A DNA stretch of 64,000 bases from Verticillium longisporum (Eukaryota > Ascomycota > Sordariomycetes > Glomerellales > Plectosphaerellaceae), in NCBI GenBank assembly GCA_019188255.1, contig JAETXT010000002.1, forward strand, positions 5,208,001 to 5,272,000, in the 5' to 3' direction. A model generated the notes under the pieces. The model did no database searches. It saw only the letters and a list, made by a program, of their open reading frames with translations, and was not told the origin of the DNA. The translations under genes were made by a program, and so were the position numbers. This document shows, one piece after another, positions 24,297 through 37,271 of the stretch (positions are counted from its first letter, which is position 1; the number at the start of each line of letters is the position of its first letter).

Positions 24297-27200
24297 CTAA
24301 AACGCGGACGCGTTGTCCGCCTCGGCAAGCCACACTTTCGACAGATCCTTCGACAACCCCAGACGTAAGATCCGCAGAACGTCCTTGCTGGTCGCGCTGG
24401 CGAGGAGGCCGCTGCGCCAGTCCCAGCCGCGCCGGACGTTGCTCCCAAACTTTACGCTGCTGCCGCCGCTGACCGAGCGATGCAGTTGGCTCGCGAGCAT
24501 CGAGCTGCCATCCATGACATACGAGCTGGAGCCGCTGAGGCCGCCGGTGCTCTTGCGCATGAGGTCGTGGGGGACGAGCCCTTGAGTCCTTGCGCCGAAG
24601 CGAGAACGAGCTTAAAGTATTCGTCGGCAGCGTCGAAGACTGTCGGTGAGACCGTCTCGATATCCTCGACTGCTTTGAGAAGAGTGTGTATCTGGTCGAG
24701 AGTGATGATGGCCTCAGATGATCCCTGGTTGATGAAGGGAAGGGCCTCGCCAAGGAGGGCAAGGAGGAAATCCTCACTGACGACCGCGTCTCTCGACTCG
24801 TCATAGAGCCCACCGCGGATATTGTCATCAGAGCTGGCGACGACAGCCACAAGGGCCGAGGCAGCCTGTCGACGAATGTTCAGAGACTTGTACGAAGACA
24901 TGTTGACGAGACCTTCTGTGTCGCGTAGCTCGTAGAACGTGCGGAGAGTGGCGTAACCGCTGAGCATGCGGCCGAGAAGCTGCGCAGCCTCGAGGTCTTG
25001 CTTGGCGTACTGCTCGAGTGTTTGCGAGCGCTCCGTAAGGAGTCGATGGAGATGGTCGTCGAGATCGTTCGTCGGGGGAACACTGTGGACTGGAGCAGGG
25101 AGTAGGACATGAGCAAGTTGAGCACCTCGCGAACCTTTCCCGGTCGGTGCGCAAGCGCATAGTACCAGAGAGCCTCGCCGTACCGATGCGAGTCCTTCGC
25201 CAAAGTCTCGGCAAAAGTCTGAATGTGTTAGTGATGGCTTGTTGGCGCTCATAGCAGTGGGGAATCACTTACCTCTGCTACTTCCTCTGCGTACTGGATC
25301 ATGCCGAGCTCGTTCACAATATGCGATACCTTGTCGACAGTCGTGCTCGAGTCAGAATCGATGGTTTCGAGAATGTCGCGAAGTAGCTCGCCGACCATTT
25401 CCTCCGATCGATCAGCAGAGTCCATCCGCCCGAGCACCTGGATCGCCATTTCCCACCCATCCCTCTGTTTAGTGAAGTGGTCCAGCCCTGCGAGCTCGCG
25501 GGCGTAGTGAATCAGCGTCGTATCTTTGATCCCTTCGACATCGTCCTTGTTTTGTGGTGACACTCCCAGGATATCGAAATCTTCCATATCCAAGCTTTGA
25601 AGCGCAATCAGGTTGGGTGCCTCAGGTTTTGGCAGCCACTGTCCAAGGGACGCGAGCTCCGCCACGGCAGATGCCACGGGCAGAGACCACGCCCGCAAGA
25701 AACCGACGACGGCGGTGTAGTTACCCTCCAGCGTAGAGACGAGCGCCACCTCGACAGGGTTCATGGCATTGAAGTGGAAGTTGGATTCCACAACGGTGTG
25801 AATGGCGATGGCGAGGCGCTCGAAATAAGCGTCAGGACCCGGCGAAGGGGCTGGCAGGGCCAGCGCCTGGGAGCGGGAGCGGGACATTCGGAGGCTGACG
25901 TCGTGTCCGTGATTCCTCTCAGCCTCCCACCAACCGAACATACCAACCGCCGCCTCGCACCAGTCTTGCGCCGTGTCGAGAATGGCGTCTGGCACACCCA
26001 AGGCGATCTCGTAAATCGTCTGAAGGTGCTCGTAAATGTCCCAAGGCACTTGGCTCTCGGCCTTGCGCGCCATGCTGGCCAGCGAGGGGCCGTTATGGAA
26101 GCCATCGTCACTGCCATCGACAAGTACGTCTCTCTCCTTGCCCTCTGCAAACCGCTGGAGCTTGTCCAGGGAGCCCTTGGCCTGGATTCGGAACAGCGTC
26201 CAGTCACTACTGAAGATGTCCCAGTTGTCCTTAGTGGCAGGACACATGCTCAGCATGGTACAGGTGATGCTGACAGCGCGCTGGACATTTTCCAGAGTCT
26301 TGCCCTGATAGGCCTTTTCTCCGCGGCCTCTTGTGACGGCCTCCCACGCTCCGCCCCTCAGAAGCTCAATGGCGCCATCCACATTACCACGCATGAGAGC
26401 ACTGCCGACGGTCTGCCAGTAAAGGCCATGATTGGCCGGACTAGGCCTGTGTCGCATGACGTCGTGGTGTTGGTCGGGATACATGTTGTGGTTGTGAGCG
26501 GCCCAGTCGAAGAGAACGCCTGGCAGGGGTTCAACGTAGGACGCATCTGGCCCGACCAAGCGAGCATTGTGGAGGCGGAGCACCAGTTTCGCGACAAATG
26601 CCGCCTTGCGAAACGGCTCGTCATCGTCGCCTGGGCCGACCTCTGCCGTGTGCTCGCTGTCTAGCATGGGGAGGCTGTCGGCGTAGTCGTCCCACAGCTG
26701 GATCAAGGGCTCACACATGAGCGACAGGGCACTGTCCAGCTTCTCGGGGTCTTCCTGGGCACCGATGCCCTCGTCGTAGAGCTTGTTGATGGTGTCCTCC
26801 GTTTTGCTGATGAGCTCGGGGGCCTCGGAGAGCTGGGCGAAACCCAAGTCAGTGTAGAGGTTCTTCGCCACGGAAGCGTACTGAAAGTCCTTCCTGGAGC
26901 CGGCCGACGAGCGTTGTCGGACTGATGCGCGGAAGATATCTCTGGCCTCCTTCCTCATCTGTTCGGTAGCGGCAGGTGTGACGAGGTCCATGAAATCTGT
27001 CGCCTCAGCCAGATCCTCTTCGTATTCGTCCTCGTCGCCTTCCGCATCGTCCTCGTCCTCGTCGTAGTCTTGGTTCTGCTGTTGGCGAGCCCGCTGGTGC
27101 ATGTCCAAGAACATGTCTGTATCTTCCTCCCCTTCTTCATCGTATTCCTCTTCGTCCTCTTCGTCCTCTTCGACGGAACCTTCCTCGCTCTCGTCGTCCA

Positions 27201-27708
27201 TGTCAGCTTCCAAGATGCGCTTCATCTGCTCGTCAGCCTCGGCCACTTCGTCGACCTCTTCCTCCTCGTCTTCGTCGCTCTCCTCATCGCTGGAGATGTG
27301 ATACGTGCCGGTCTTGTTCGTGGTGCTGCGCGTCGAGTCGGCAAAGTCGTACTCCCTGCTCAGGGCCGACGGCTGCCTCGCCGACCTCGATGGCCCTATG
27401 GACCGGCCGAGGGGTTGCTGCGGCGAGTTCTGGGCCCGACCGAAGAGGTTCTTCGTCGAGCCGGTCGTGCTGTGGCCGCCAAAGGAGGTGGGCTTCTGGC
27501 CAGTCACTCCGAGCATCATGGAGCTGCCGAGGTATGATTCGGAAGGCGCGCCGGCGGGTGTGAAGGATGCGGCAGACGAAGGGGGAGGAGGGCCAGCCGG
27601 GGTCGTCGAGGGGTTATCGCCGAATTGGAAGGAGCCAGAGCCAAAGTGCGAGCTCCTGTCGGGGGTGGACGGCGCCGGGCTATCATCGGGGAAAGAAAAG
27701 GTAGGCAT
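24297..27708 (-). CDS. NUP85: Nucleoporin NUP85, two apparent frameshifts
   Basis: Nup85 is a scaffold subunit of the Y-shaped outer-ring complex of the nuclear pore. Exon 1 (25273-27708) and exon 2 (24297-25218), joined by a 54-bp GTAAGT..CAG intron, give about 1,119 residues after repair, in the size range of filamentous-fungal NUP85. The N-terminus is disordered and rich in Ser, Pro and Gly, with an SYLGSSMMLG segment. A very acidic tract at about residues 145-235 follows. The remainder is the alpha-helical ACE1-like solenoid. Two breaks lie in exon 2. At 25074-25078 the frame needs VFPPTNDLDDHL. At 24569-24573 it needs SSPHDLMRKSTGG. Both are a run of five C (coding strand) where six restores the frame. 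The true end is at 24297. The family call is from recognition of the overall pattern and is less certain than the reading frame. Confidence 0.8.
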
Positions 27709-29329
27709 GGTGTGTGGTGAAACGGCCCTTGGCCGTGTTGCTGTGGTCGGGAAGACCCTAGTTGTGTCGAATTAAGAGGTACCCAAGTAAGGTACCTGAG
27801 GAGGTCGCTTAGTTGATGAATGGCAGCGATAGCAAATGTTTATTTTTGCACCATGGAAATGAAAAGAAAAGAAAAAAGAGCGTCGATATGGGGGGGTGTT
27901 GTGAGCTTGCGCGCGATTGATGTGTGGGTGCGCTGTTGGTAGCTTTCGTTGTTGGGTCAAACGCGCCTTGGGGATAAATTTTGGAGGTTCGTGATCACAG
28001 TTGCAGTCCTGTCGACTTGTAGCCTTGACCGGCCAACGCTGGTTGGGGGCAGGAGCCACAAAGCTCACTGTGAGACCTGAACGGGACCCACTAATGCAGC
28101 TTCAGCCGCGCTATCATGGCTGCCAGCTGGCGTGCATTCTGACACTGCGCGACACTGGCGCCTCTGGCTGGAGCTTCCATGGTCCGAGCGCACGTTTTCC
28201 CAAAGGTGAGTAGGTACCTACCAGGTGCAGTTAGGCAAGGTAGACAGACAGACACAGGGACCCTACGACCAACGGAGACCCAACCGCCCTCGGAACGCAC
28301 GTACGGAAGACGGGATATGTACGTTCCATGGAGCGCTCCCCTGAGGCCCCGAACTCAACTGCCGGATCCATATTGTCGTGATGCTGCAACAGCCGAATGG
28401 CAGTGACTCGGCTAAAGATCCATGTCGCGGTTGATTCCTGCTTTCTTTGCGTGTCGTCTTCAATGAGAGTTCAGACGCTCGCTCGCACGGCACACATATT
28501 TCAGTATGTAGAGCCAAACACTGTGATATTTTCTTCGGGCATGTGTGTAAGAAATACCGTCATCTCAGTGGTGGATTGCGGGGGTTGACAATATCACCAA
28601 CGCCTTCCAACACCCGGGCATTCCACGTCCAACAACACACTCTGCCAGTCTGTATACTTTTCAATCAGCTTGAAATCACAGAGAGGCATCCGATTGATAG
28701 GGAACAAAGCCCCAACGAGCACACGATTGTTGCTCGGCGTCTCCCGGCTTTCGGGGTATACGTGAGACCAGGGAGCGCGCTCGCCGTTGACTCCCGCATG
28801 ACAGCTTTCGGGCGTCAGCTTGTTCGCCGAAAAACACACAGCGCGAACACGACCCAGACCACCATGTCTTGGCATGTCAATCGGCCTTAGCTTCGGAGAT
28901 TGTGATACGCTGCAGCTTCCTGTCCAAGCTGCAACATGCAACACCGGAGAGGAGGGGCTGGAGAAGAGAGGGGAAGCCATCACATCGTTATGTCGTCGCA
29001 GAGCTCAGGGCGTGACGTAACTCTCCGAACTCCCGAGCTCGCGCTTTCCCCCCCCCCTCCTCTTTCCCTCGTTCGCCCTGTCGACTCGGCATGGTGGGGT
29101 TCCAGCGGTTCCGCTGGTGACCACCACAAAAGCACTTAGTTGATCTGGTTTCCCTACCCCCCCCCAAGCTATCGCGGCGGCTGTTGCTGCATCCTGTCTC
29201 TGCTGCCATCTACAAGAACCTGGCTAGCGGCACGCGCAAAACACCATCAAGGTCCTCGCCGTTCTCCCGTCTCAGCAAATCCCCCACACCCTTCTCCCCC
29301 ATTCGACCTTCGCACACTACTAAAGAATC
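27709..29329. other. Intergenic, divergent promoters of NUP85 and the dehydrogenase
   Basis: This should hold two promoters. GGTACC microrepeats lie at 27789-27799 and 28210-28221. C-rich and CT-rich tracts at 29045-29070 and 29155-29165 precede the dehydrogenase start. A 129-codon minus-strand frame at 28594-28980 has no recognisable features. Confidence 0.5.
28210..28221. repeat. GGTACC palindromic microrepeat
   Basis: GTAGGTACCTAC is a perfect 12-bp palindrome, one of the dispersed intergenic copies. Confidence 0.6.
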
Positions 29330-30702
<1,373 letters not shown>

Positions 30703-31351
30703 TCGTGGAAAAGTTTAGTTGAAAAGAGTATACAAGATTGTTCACCACAAGGCAACCGATCGCGTGTCACATCCAAGGCGTCTGGTGCTGGGCGGCGGGG
30801 GAGGGTGGGGTTTCAGTGGGATCCAAAAACGGCGAGCTGAGGTCGAGAATAGGAGTTGGGTCCGTAACGAGCGGTATCTTGGTTACCATGACGTAGCTCA
30901 GAACCATGTTTAATGATACTCATGCTGATTGACGAGAGTCTTTTTCGTGCGTCTATTCGTGCATGTCTTGCTGCAAAGCAGATCGGCGAGACGAACTCAG
31001 CAACGACTGTTGAACGGATCTTGACTTCATGGTGCTCAATGGAGCATCAACCCTGTGGATTAGCTGGTCGACCAGGGACATGATGGATACGCAACGAGTC
31101 CTCAATGAAGCCTCACTGTCTGATCACCCATCATGGCCACCACTTGAGCAGTTGGAACCTTAGCTCACACTTCAGTTCTCGTATCTGAAGACCAACATGT
31201 TGTCAGATGATACTAGAGGGGGGGTAGCTTGCTGCTCGTTAGTTCAGCACTCTTTTTCGGGTTAATGGCGGTCGTTGTCGCCACGCCCGCTACATCAACA
31301 GCGCCTCCTGCACCGCGAGCTCGTGACCACCGAGAGACTAAACTAGGACCT

Positions 31352-31373
31352 CATGCGGGGGAACCCCCGCATG
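31352..31373. repeat. Perfect inverted repeat, 10-bp arms
   Basis: CATGCGGGGG at 31352-31361 is followed by AA and then its exact complement CCCCCGCATG at 31364-31373. It could form a GC-rich hairpin. It lies in the gene-poor stretch and no gene is adjacent. Confidence 0.7.
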
Positions 31374-33868
31374 TTCGTCAAGCCACTGCCACGCCTTCTT
31401 TTCTGATACATGGCCAGCCACCGAGAGCGAGTTCCACGTCGCTAATAAGTAGAATGATCAATAGAACCGGCGTCCCGAGATAGGAAAACTCAAGACGTCT
31501 CGTTCTTTCATTTGCTCGGGGGGAACGGACAGTCCATCCATCTTGGGAGTTTTCAACTGCGATGTCTTCTACTCTGCGAATGAACCTATGCTGGACGTGT
31601 CTTCAAGCAACTCAAACCCGGTGCACTATTCATGCAATGCGGCCCGATATATAGCATCCACACCTAGACTTTTCATGGCTGCGCAGCCGAACCAGAAGCG
31701 GCCGGTCCTCCACGAGTTGCCCGTAGTGGCAGACATGCGTGGTTCAGTGAGTGATTGCTCCTCTTCACTTCCGCACGCCTTTCAAAACTCTAGCTCCATA
31801 TACTGACTTAAATCGTCGTTGGCGCGTTCTTAGTCTAAATTGTTGACTTTTAAAGCTAAGATCATAACCTCCTGGTCAATTTCCACTGGTTTCTTTAGGA
31901 CTTCAATCAGAGCCCCTTGATACATCTAGTGGCAATCAAGACATCGGCTTTCGCGGCCTTCGGTTACAAAACTGTAATCGTAGGATAGAGGAATAAGGAT
32001 CGTCGCGTGTTTGCGGAGATATGCCAAGCCCTGTGCTTCATTCGCAACCTATTTATCCTTGTGGGCCGTAGCAGCTGTATATTCTAGCTTTTGGGAACCG
32101 ATCAGTGGTGTCTGGAAAGTCAACGCTGAACCTGGAATGGATTCTTTATAAATCAAAGGAGCCCCTGGGAAGGCCAACATGGTCTGCAGCTCTACCTGGT
32201 CCGCAGTGAGCAGCAACAAGATTTGCTGGCCTTGGCCTCGAAAACTGTCTCCAACCAGAGCTTGGCTTGCTTCATCAACGGCGTCGGTCTCATCGATCTC
32301 TTCAAACCGCGTTTTGAATTGATGATTTCTTGCTGTCGTTATCCAAAAAATGCAGATAAAGAACTGGCTGCCTGAGGTAGGGTTGCAGGTCACCATTGCG
32401 ATATTCACTTGAGCCCCGGAGGGAGGCGCCGCTGTCTGTGCGGGTTGACATGTCGCCAAGCCTTCGGCGGAGGAGATATGTGCAGAGGGGGTGCCCATGT
32501 AGGAAATCCAGGTAGGTAGATATTGCAGGCATATTTCCCATTGCACTGCGAATTGGCTGTCTCGGCGTCAATCGCCATGGGTATGCATCTCCGGCGGACT
32601 GGGCCACCTACGTAGGAGGACATGGGCAGTCGTCGTCGGCCATGCGCGGTGCCAGATGACTCGTGTACGTAGGGTGATTTGAGCCCCCGCAAAAACTCAT
32701 CTCGGGTCTGAACGGTTCGTCACAGGCTTAGTTCTCCGCCAGACTGTGAGTCAAACGCCCCGATTTGTAATGAGCTCCGTCAAATGCTTTGCCATAATTG
32801 AACCGTGCTGCTCGTGGCAGAGTAGAGATCCTAGAGAACGAAGAAATTGGGGAAAGCAATGCCTGTGCACCTCAGGTTGGCGGTCAAGGTCACTCAAGCT
32901 TGGCAGGCAAGTGGCTCGATGTCACCACAGCCATGATTAAACCGCTTTCGGCACCTCATCGTCTGTCGTGTCAGCTGGAACCCCGTGGCACGCCTGGTCT
33001 TTGAGGTCGCGGCCTAGACCCTCTGCGGATGTCTGTTGTTCGCTGCTGCCCGTCACTTCGCTGGCTGTTGGGCTCTGCGGCTAACCGCTGGTTGGGATCG
33101 ACTTCCGGATGGGGACAGATGCCTTTGGCTCTGGCTGCCTGGCCCGGGGCGGCGGGTTCCAGGTCGAGGTCTGGGTCTGGGCTGTGGAAGGCAGTGGATC
33201 AAAAGACGGGAACAGAAGAATGCGCTTGTCTTGTCTGAACCGTGGGTGGTCACCTATGTCTGATCGGGTTTCATCGTTGAGTCTTGGGGTTGAGGAGGCA
33301 AAGACAGAAGGAAGACCGGAAACCGAGCGAGGGTTTGCTGGTTGGGAAGGGAGCGTAAGAGTCATTGGCCTCGTGGCGGGAAGCCCGTCCGTTTCCATCC
33401 GGTTCGGTCCCCTAGAAGGTGCCTTGGGGGACGGACTGGCTCCTGGATAGATACCTACTCTGACGGAGGGTAGGCAGGCAGGTTAGGTAGGTACAGTGCC
33501 CATCTATTCCGTCGTCAATCGAGCCGGGTCCGCTTCAGGCCCACACGGTCCCCGTTTAGGCGTGCATTGGCGCCTGGAACCCTGCATGGCGTAGCCAGCC
33601 CGCAGTGTCCACAACCCCCTCCCCTGTACCTGCTCCGTGCAAAGGCCAAGCACTTACCGCTCCCCGTCCTCCGAACCAGGCAAGGCAAGCGCAAGGCAGG
33701 CCAGCCCCAGGCAAAGGCGTCACAGTGGAGGCCATGTGAGGCGTGAGTGTCAGGAGGCAAGGAGGCAGGACAGCTGGAAGGCAAGGACGCCGGGCCCGGG
33801 CCCATGATTGCGTTGTTGCGGAGTTGCCTGCCGTCCTCGCGCCAGGTTCCCTTTCTTGCTAAGCACCC

Positions 33869-33876
33869 TTTTAAAA
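33869..33876. promoter_or_regulatory. TTTTAAAA element upstream of the AN1 gene
   Basis: TTTTAAAA lies about 310 bp before the ATG at 34189 and is followed by a long pyrimidine-rich leader (about 33940-34080), a common layout of fungal promoters. Confidence 0.35.
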
Positions 33877-34188
33877 GCGGCTCATCTTCTCGTCATCAGC
33901 CGACCTGCCTGGGCTCCGACATCTCTCGCCTCCTATTCCTTTTATTAACTGACACGTATTCGCCCTTCTCCCACATTCGTCTCCTCCCAATCTCTTCCTC
34001 TTCTCCTCCTCTTCCCACCTCGGCACCGCACTACTGCCACCGACACCCTTCTACCAGCCGACTCTCGACACCTCAGCTTACAGGCACACCACATCGAGTC
34101 GATCTCTCTTCCTCGAGTCTCGTGCCCGGCGAATACTACTACAAGACGACTCCACAAACAACGACACACCACCCCCCAACCACCCATC

Positions 34189-34510
34189 ATGCCTGCAAAG
34201 AAGATTCGCTGCACCGCCAAGGACTGCCGTGATGCCGCTCAGCGCATCGTTGGCGACTGCGGCTTCTGCCAGGGCCACTTCTGTGGCAAGCACCGACTTT
34301 TGGAGGATCACAAGTGCTCCGGCCTTGAAGACGTAAGCTCTGCTCCCTCGTCCGTCTCAAATCACTGGCTCCTTGGCTTGGGTGATGTTTTGCGAGACGA
34401 AGGACTGCTCGCTGACACAAATGGTGCTCTCCCAGTGCAAGAAGGAGTCACACGAGCGCAACGCAGCGCAGCTCGAGTCCGAGAGGACACAAATGATCCG
34501 CGGCGTGTAA
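34189..34510 (+). CDS. Small AN1-type zinc-finger protein
   Basis: This 72-residue protein is almost entirely one AN1 zinc finger. Exons are 34189-34332 and 34436-34510 (GTAAGC donor, CCCAG acceptor). The finger reads C-x4-C (CTAKDC), then C-x2-C (CGFC), then C in GHFC, H in GKH, H and C in EDHKC. This is the AN1 ligand order C,C,C,C,C,H,H,C at residues 8-43. After the finger comes a short charged helix, KKESHERNAAQLESE. Members of this size occur across fungi and are linked to proteasome and stress responses; a specific role here is not shown. The leader is CT-rich. Confidence 0.85.
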
Positions 34511-35893
34511 ATCGAGCAGCCACCACCACAACACACCTTCCTCGGGGAAGCCGGCATGCGCCGGAGAGCAAGTTGACGCAGCAGCAGCGCCGTATCGGAA
34601 GTCGTCGCCGTCACCATCGACGAGCGACTGAAAACCAGGCGGTGCGACTGAGCAAATCACTTGCCACACACGGAGGAAACGAGAGGCGCCGAGCGATTGG
34701 AAGATATCGACCGAGCGGCCTCCAGCACTTCACTTCGGACACACCACCATGTCCCTCATGAACAACAGGATCGACAAAGCGAACTTCCGCCGTCCCAGAG
34801 CATGTTATTGTATTTTAGTCGTTTTAGTTTACACTTACCTCGGCACGGCGTACCGGAGGGCTTCATTATCATCTCCAGTTCATATACCTCTGGGTTGCAG
34901 GTCGGGGAGCTAGATGGTAGCATCATGATCTGGTTTACACCCTTCACCCCGCATCCATTCTTGATTGTGGCACATACACTATTGTTCATTTCCCTTCTAC
35001 CCACGTGTCCCGCTCAGTGACAGGAGGTGGAACCTCGCGATGGCTCAAAGCGTTATAGACTCCATAGACTCGGACATGTTCTATTAGATGGTACACACAT
35101 GCTATCACTTCCCGGGCCATCATCACGTCGCACACGTGCGACTTTTTCTATTTTACTATGCACCTCGCTCTTGTGAATCTTTGATACCAATGAATGTACT
35201 TGTGACGTGTATCCATACGAGTCAGGTTGATGCGCCCATCTCGCCTTCTCCCCGTCATCTCCCAACACTTGTGCCAGACTCACACTCATTCCGGCCTATC
35301 TCCGATATCGTATCAGCCATGGGCCGCCCAGCCCCGGAACAAGCACTACTGGCCCACCTGACTCGCAACCCGACAACATCGCGCGGGGTCGGGCCCGCCG
35401 GACGGTTCGTCATTCGCCTGTCGACTGTCGTGGTCGCAGCACAGTCGTTCGCTGGAGGGAGGTCGGGTGGGTAGCAAAGCGCTCGACAACCGTTCATCGC
35501 ATGACGAACGACATGGCGACAACACTCTCTGACCCCCCATCTGGGCCTCCGTTGGCAAAGCCAGTCAAGAACCAGACCTCTCTGCCTGTACGGGTGCGTG
35601 GTGGCCTGACATGCACCGCTACGTGGCCGTGGCCGTGGGACGTGGGGATGTGACCACCGCCCGCTGTGTGCCTCGGCGCGCGCGCGCATGTGTACGTATG
35701 TGCATGTGTGCGCGTCGGTGGGTGCGGCAAGCGCCTTTGCGATTTGGGGGGTGGAACAGTTTGATGCATCATTCGCCCGCCAATCGTCCAGGATACTGCC
35801 GTCCTTTGCCTCTGCGATTTAGGAATGCGAGACGAAGAGGCAAAGGCACTGACTGGATTGGCTTGGAAGGGGGATAAGAGGGGGGGGGCTTTG
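34511..35893. other. Intergenic, convergent 3' flanks
   Basis: The AN1 gene and the endonuclease III gene end into this stretch. It contains a 40-bp alternating purine-pyrimidine tract (35676-35715), listed separately. Open frames are short and lack family features. Confidence 0.55.
35676..35715. repeat. Alternating purine-pyrimidine tract (Z-DNA-prone)
   Basis: Forty bases alternate purine and pyrimidine without a break. They start as a GC run (35676-35687), pass into TG/CA steps with two TA steps, and return to GCGCG. Such tracts favour the left-handed Z form under negative supercoiling. The tract lies about 180 bp beyond the stop codon of the endonuclease III gene. Confidence 0.75.
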
Positions 35894-37271
35894 TTACTCG
35901 TCATGTATCGCTTCCTGCTTGATGCTGACCACCTTTTCGTCCAGCATGTGCCCTTCCTCCTTGGTCACCCGCGTCTCGAAACACTCTGATGCAAGGACGT
36001 TCACGTTGGACGCCTCGTCTTTCACTTTGACGTCCTCGCTCCGTCCCTCGGACTCCGCCGCCCGTCCCAGCGCCACCTTCTTCCGGTCCGCACCCCGGCA
36101 CAGGCCGCGCAGCCCGAGGTCGCACTCGCCGCACCGCCGCCGGCCGGCCTGTGGCGGGCACACGGTCTGGCCGAGGCCGACGAGCAGCGTGTTGATCTCG
36201 TGCCAGCGGTCGCGGGGCAGCCAGGTCTCGAGGGCGAGGCGCGAGGCCTCGGGGCTCGCCGTCTTGTGCCACCCCACATGTTGGTGATGCGGTGCACGTG
36301 GACGTCGACGCCGATGCCCTCGGTGCGGCCCCAGGCGGCGGAGAGGCAGAGGTGGGCCATCTTGGGGCCGACCCCGGGGAGCGAGGTGAGGCCGTCGATG
36401 GTCGGGGGAATGTCGGCGTCGAAGTTGTCGCGGAGGAGGAGCGCCGCCTGTTTGATGAACCTGGGGCTGTTTAGCCTCATGCGGTCGATCCAAGGGGGGG
36501 TAAGGGACGATGGCCTTGCCGGGCAGATGGGGGAAACATTGTCCTCGCAGGGCAGATGGGGCGAGGGGGGGGGGCAGAGACTGACTTTGTCTTGTTGTTG
36601 TGGAAACCCACGACTCTGATGAGCTCGTTGAGCTTCGCAGGCTCGACGGCCAATATGTTCTCGAGGTTCAACCCTGGTGGCGCGCCCGCTTCATGGGGCG
36701 GCAGCTCATCGTGCAATCGGCCCATGGCCACCGCATTGACTGTGTCTTTTGTCTGGCTCGACATCATCAGGGAGATGAGGATCTGGAAGCGGCGGTCGCG
36801 GTCGCTGGCCGTTGGCGAGAAGAGGCGCTCGCAGCCCATGGTGTCGACGGCGGCGTCACGCGCGGGGCCGCAGAGACGCATCTGGCGAACAAGCTCGTAC
36901 ATCTCTTCCCAGTCTGACGGGCCCTCGACCGTGTCTCCCGATGGCGACTCGCCTTTGCTGACGCGGGCCGGTTTCCGGCGCTTTCGCGGTGACTCGGAAG
37001 GGGGTTTGGAGTCGGGCGAAGGTGGCGCCTTGATCACGGGCTCGACCTTTGTGGCGACGCGACGGCGTTTTCGGGGGTTCGCTTCCAGGCCATCTTCAAT
37101 GTCGGGGGTCAGGGGCGCTGTGGCAAGAGTTCGAGAGGAGGATGGCACGGTCGAGTCGTGAAAGGCAAAACGGGCGAGAGAGCTGCGTGTCGTTCGACGA
37201 GGCGGGGACGGTAAGGGGGGTACTGCACCCAGTATGGCTGCCGTGTCTTTGGACAGTCGAGAGGTCCGCAT
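35894..37271 (-). CDS. NTH1: Endonuclease III homologue (NTH1/NTG1), one apparent frameshift
   Basis: This is a bifunctional DNA glycosylase/AP lyase for oxidised pyrimidines in base-excision repair. Exon 1 (36586-37271) and exon 2 (35894-36460) flank a 125-bp intron with a weak GTCAGT donor. With one base restored the protein has about 417 residues. The N-terminus is basic with KRRRV- and RKRRK-type nuclear signals. The core has [10 protein letters not shown], the helix-hairpin-helix LPGVGPKMA holding the catalytic lysine, and VDVHVHRI with the catalytic aspartate. The iron-sulphur ligands are C-x8-C-x2-C-x7-C around [18 protein letters not shown]. At 36272-36275 the frame breaks: TNMWG must continue [15 protein letters not shown], which needs five G on the coding strand where four are read. 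The C-terminal 70 residues are a low-conservation tail. Confidence 0.93.

Larger units (their letters stand above)
30703..34188. other. Longest gene-free stretch in the window
   Basis: About 3.5 kb without a supported gene. From about 31500 to 32400 the sequence is visibly poorer in GC than the flanks. A hairpin palindrome lies at 31352-31373. At 32049-32692 several minus-strand frames overlap, the longest (32049-32546) opening with GTG rather than ATG. None resembles a known family. The right end (about 33940-34080) is the CT-rich leader of the AN1 gene. Confidence 0.5.

Noticed and set aside
25597..26664. 355-residue plus-strand frame opposite NUP85
   Set aside because: It is antisense shadow of NUP85 exon 1, with no family pattern.
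28594..28980. 129-residue minus-strand frame
   Set aside because: No domain, weak codon bias and no leader. It lies in a promoter region.
31229..31483. 84-residue frame with a signal-peptide-like start
   Set aside because: It begins at TTG, not ATG, and has no acceptor site or CT-rich leader. Codon use looks random.
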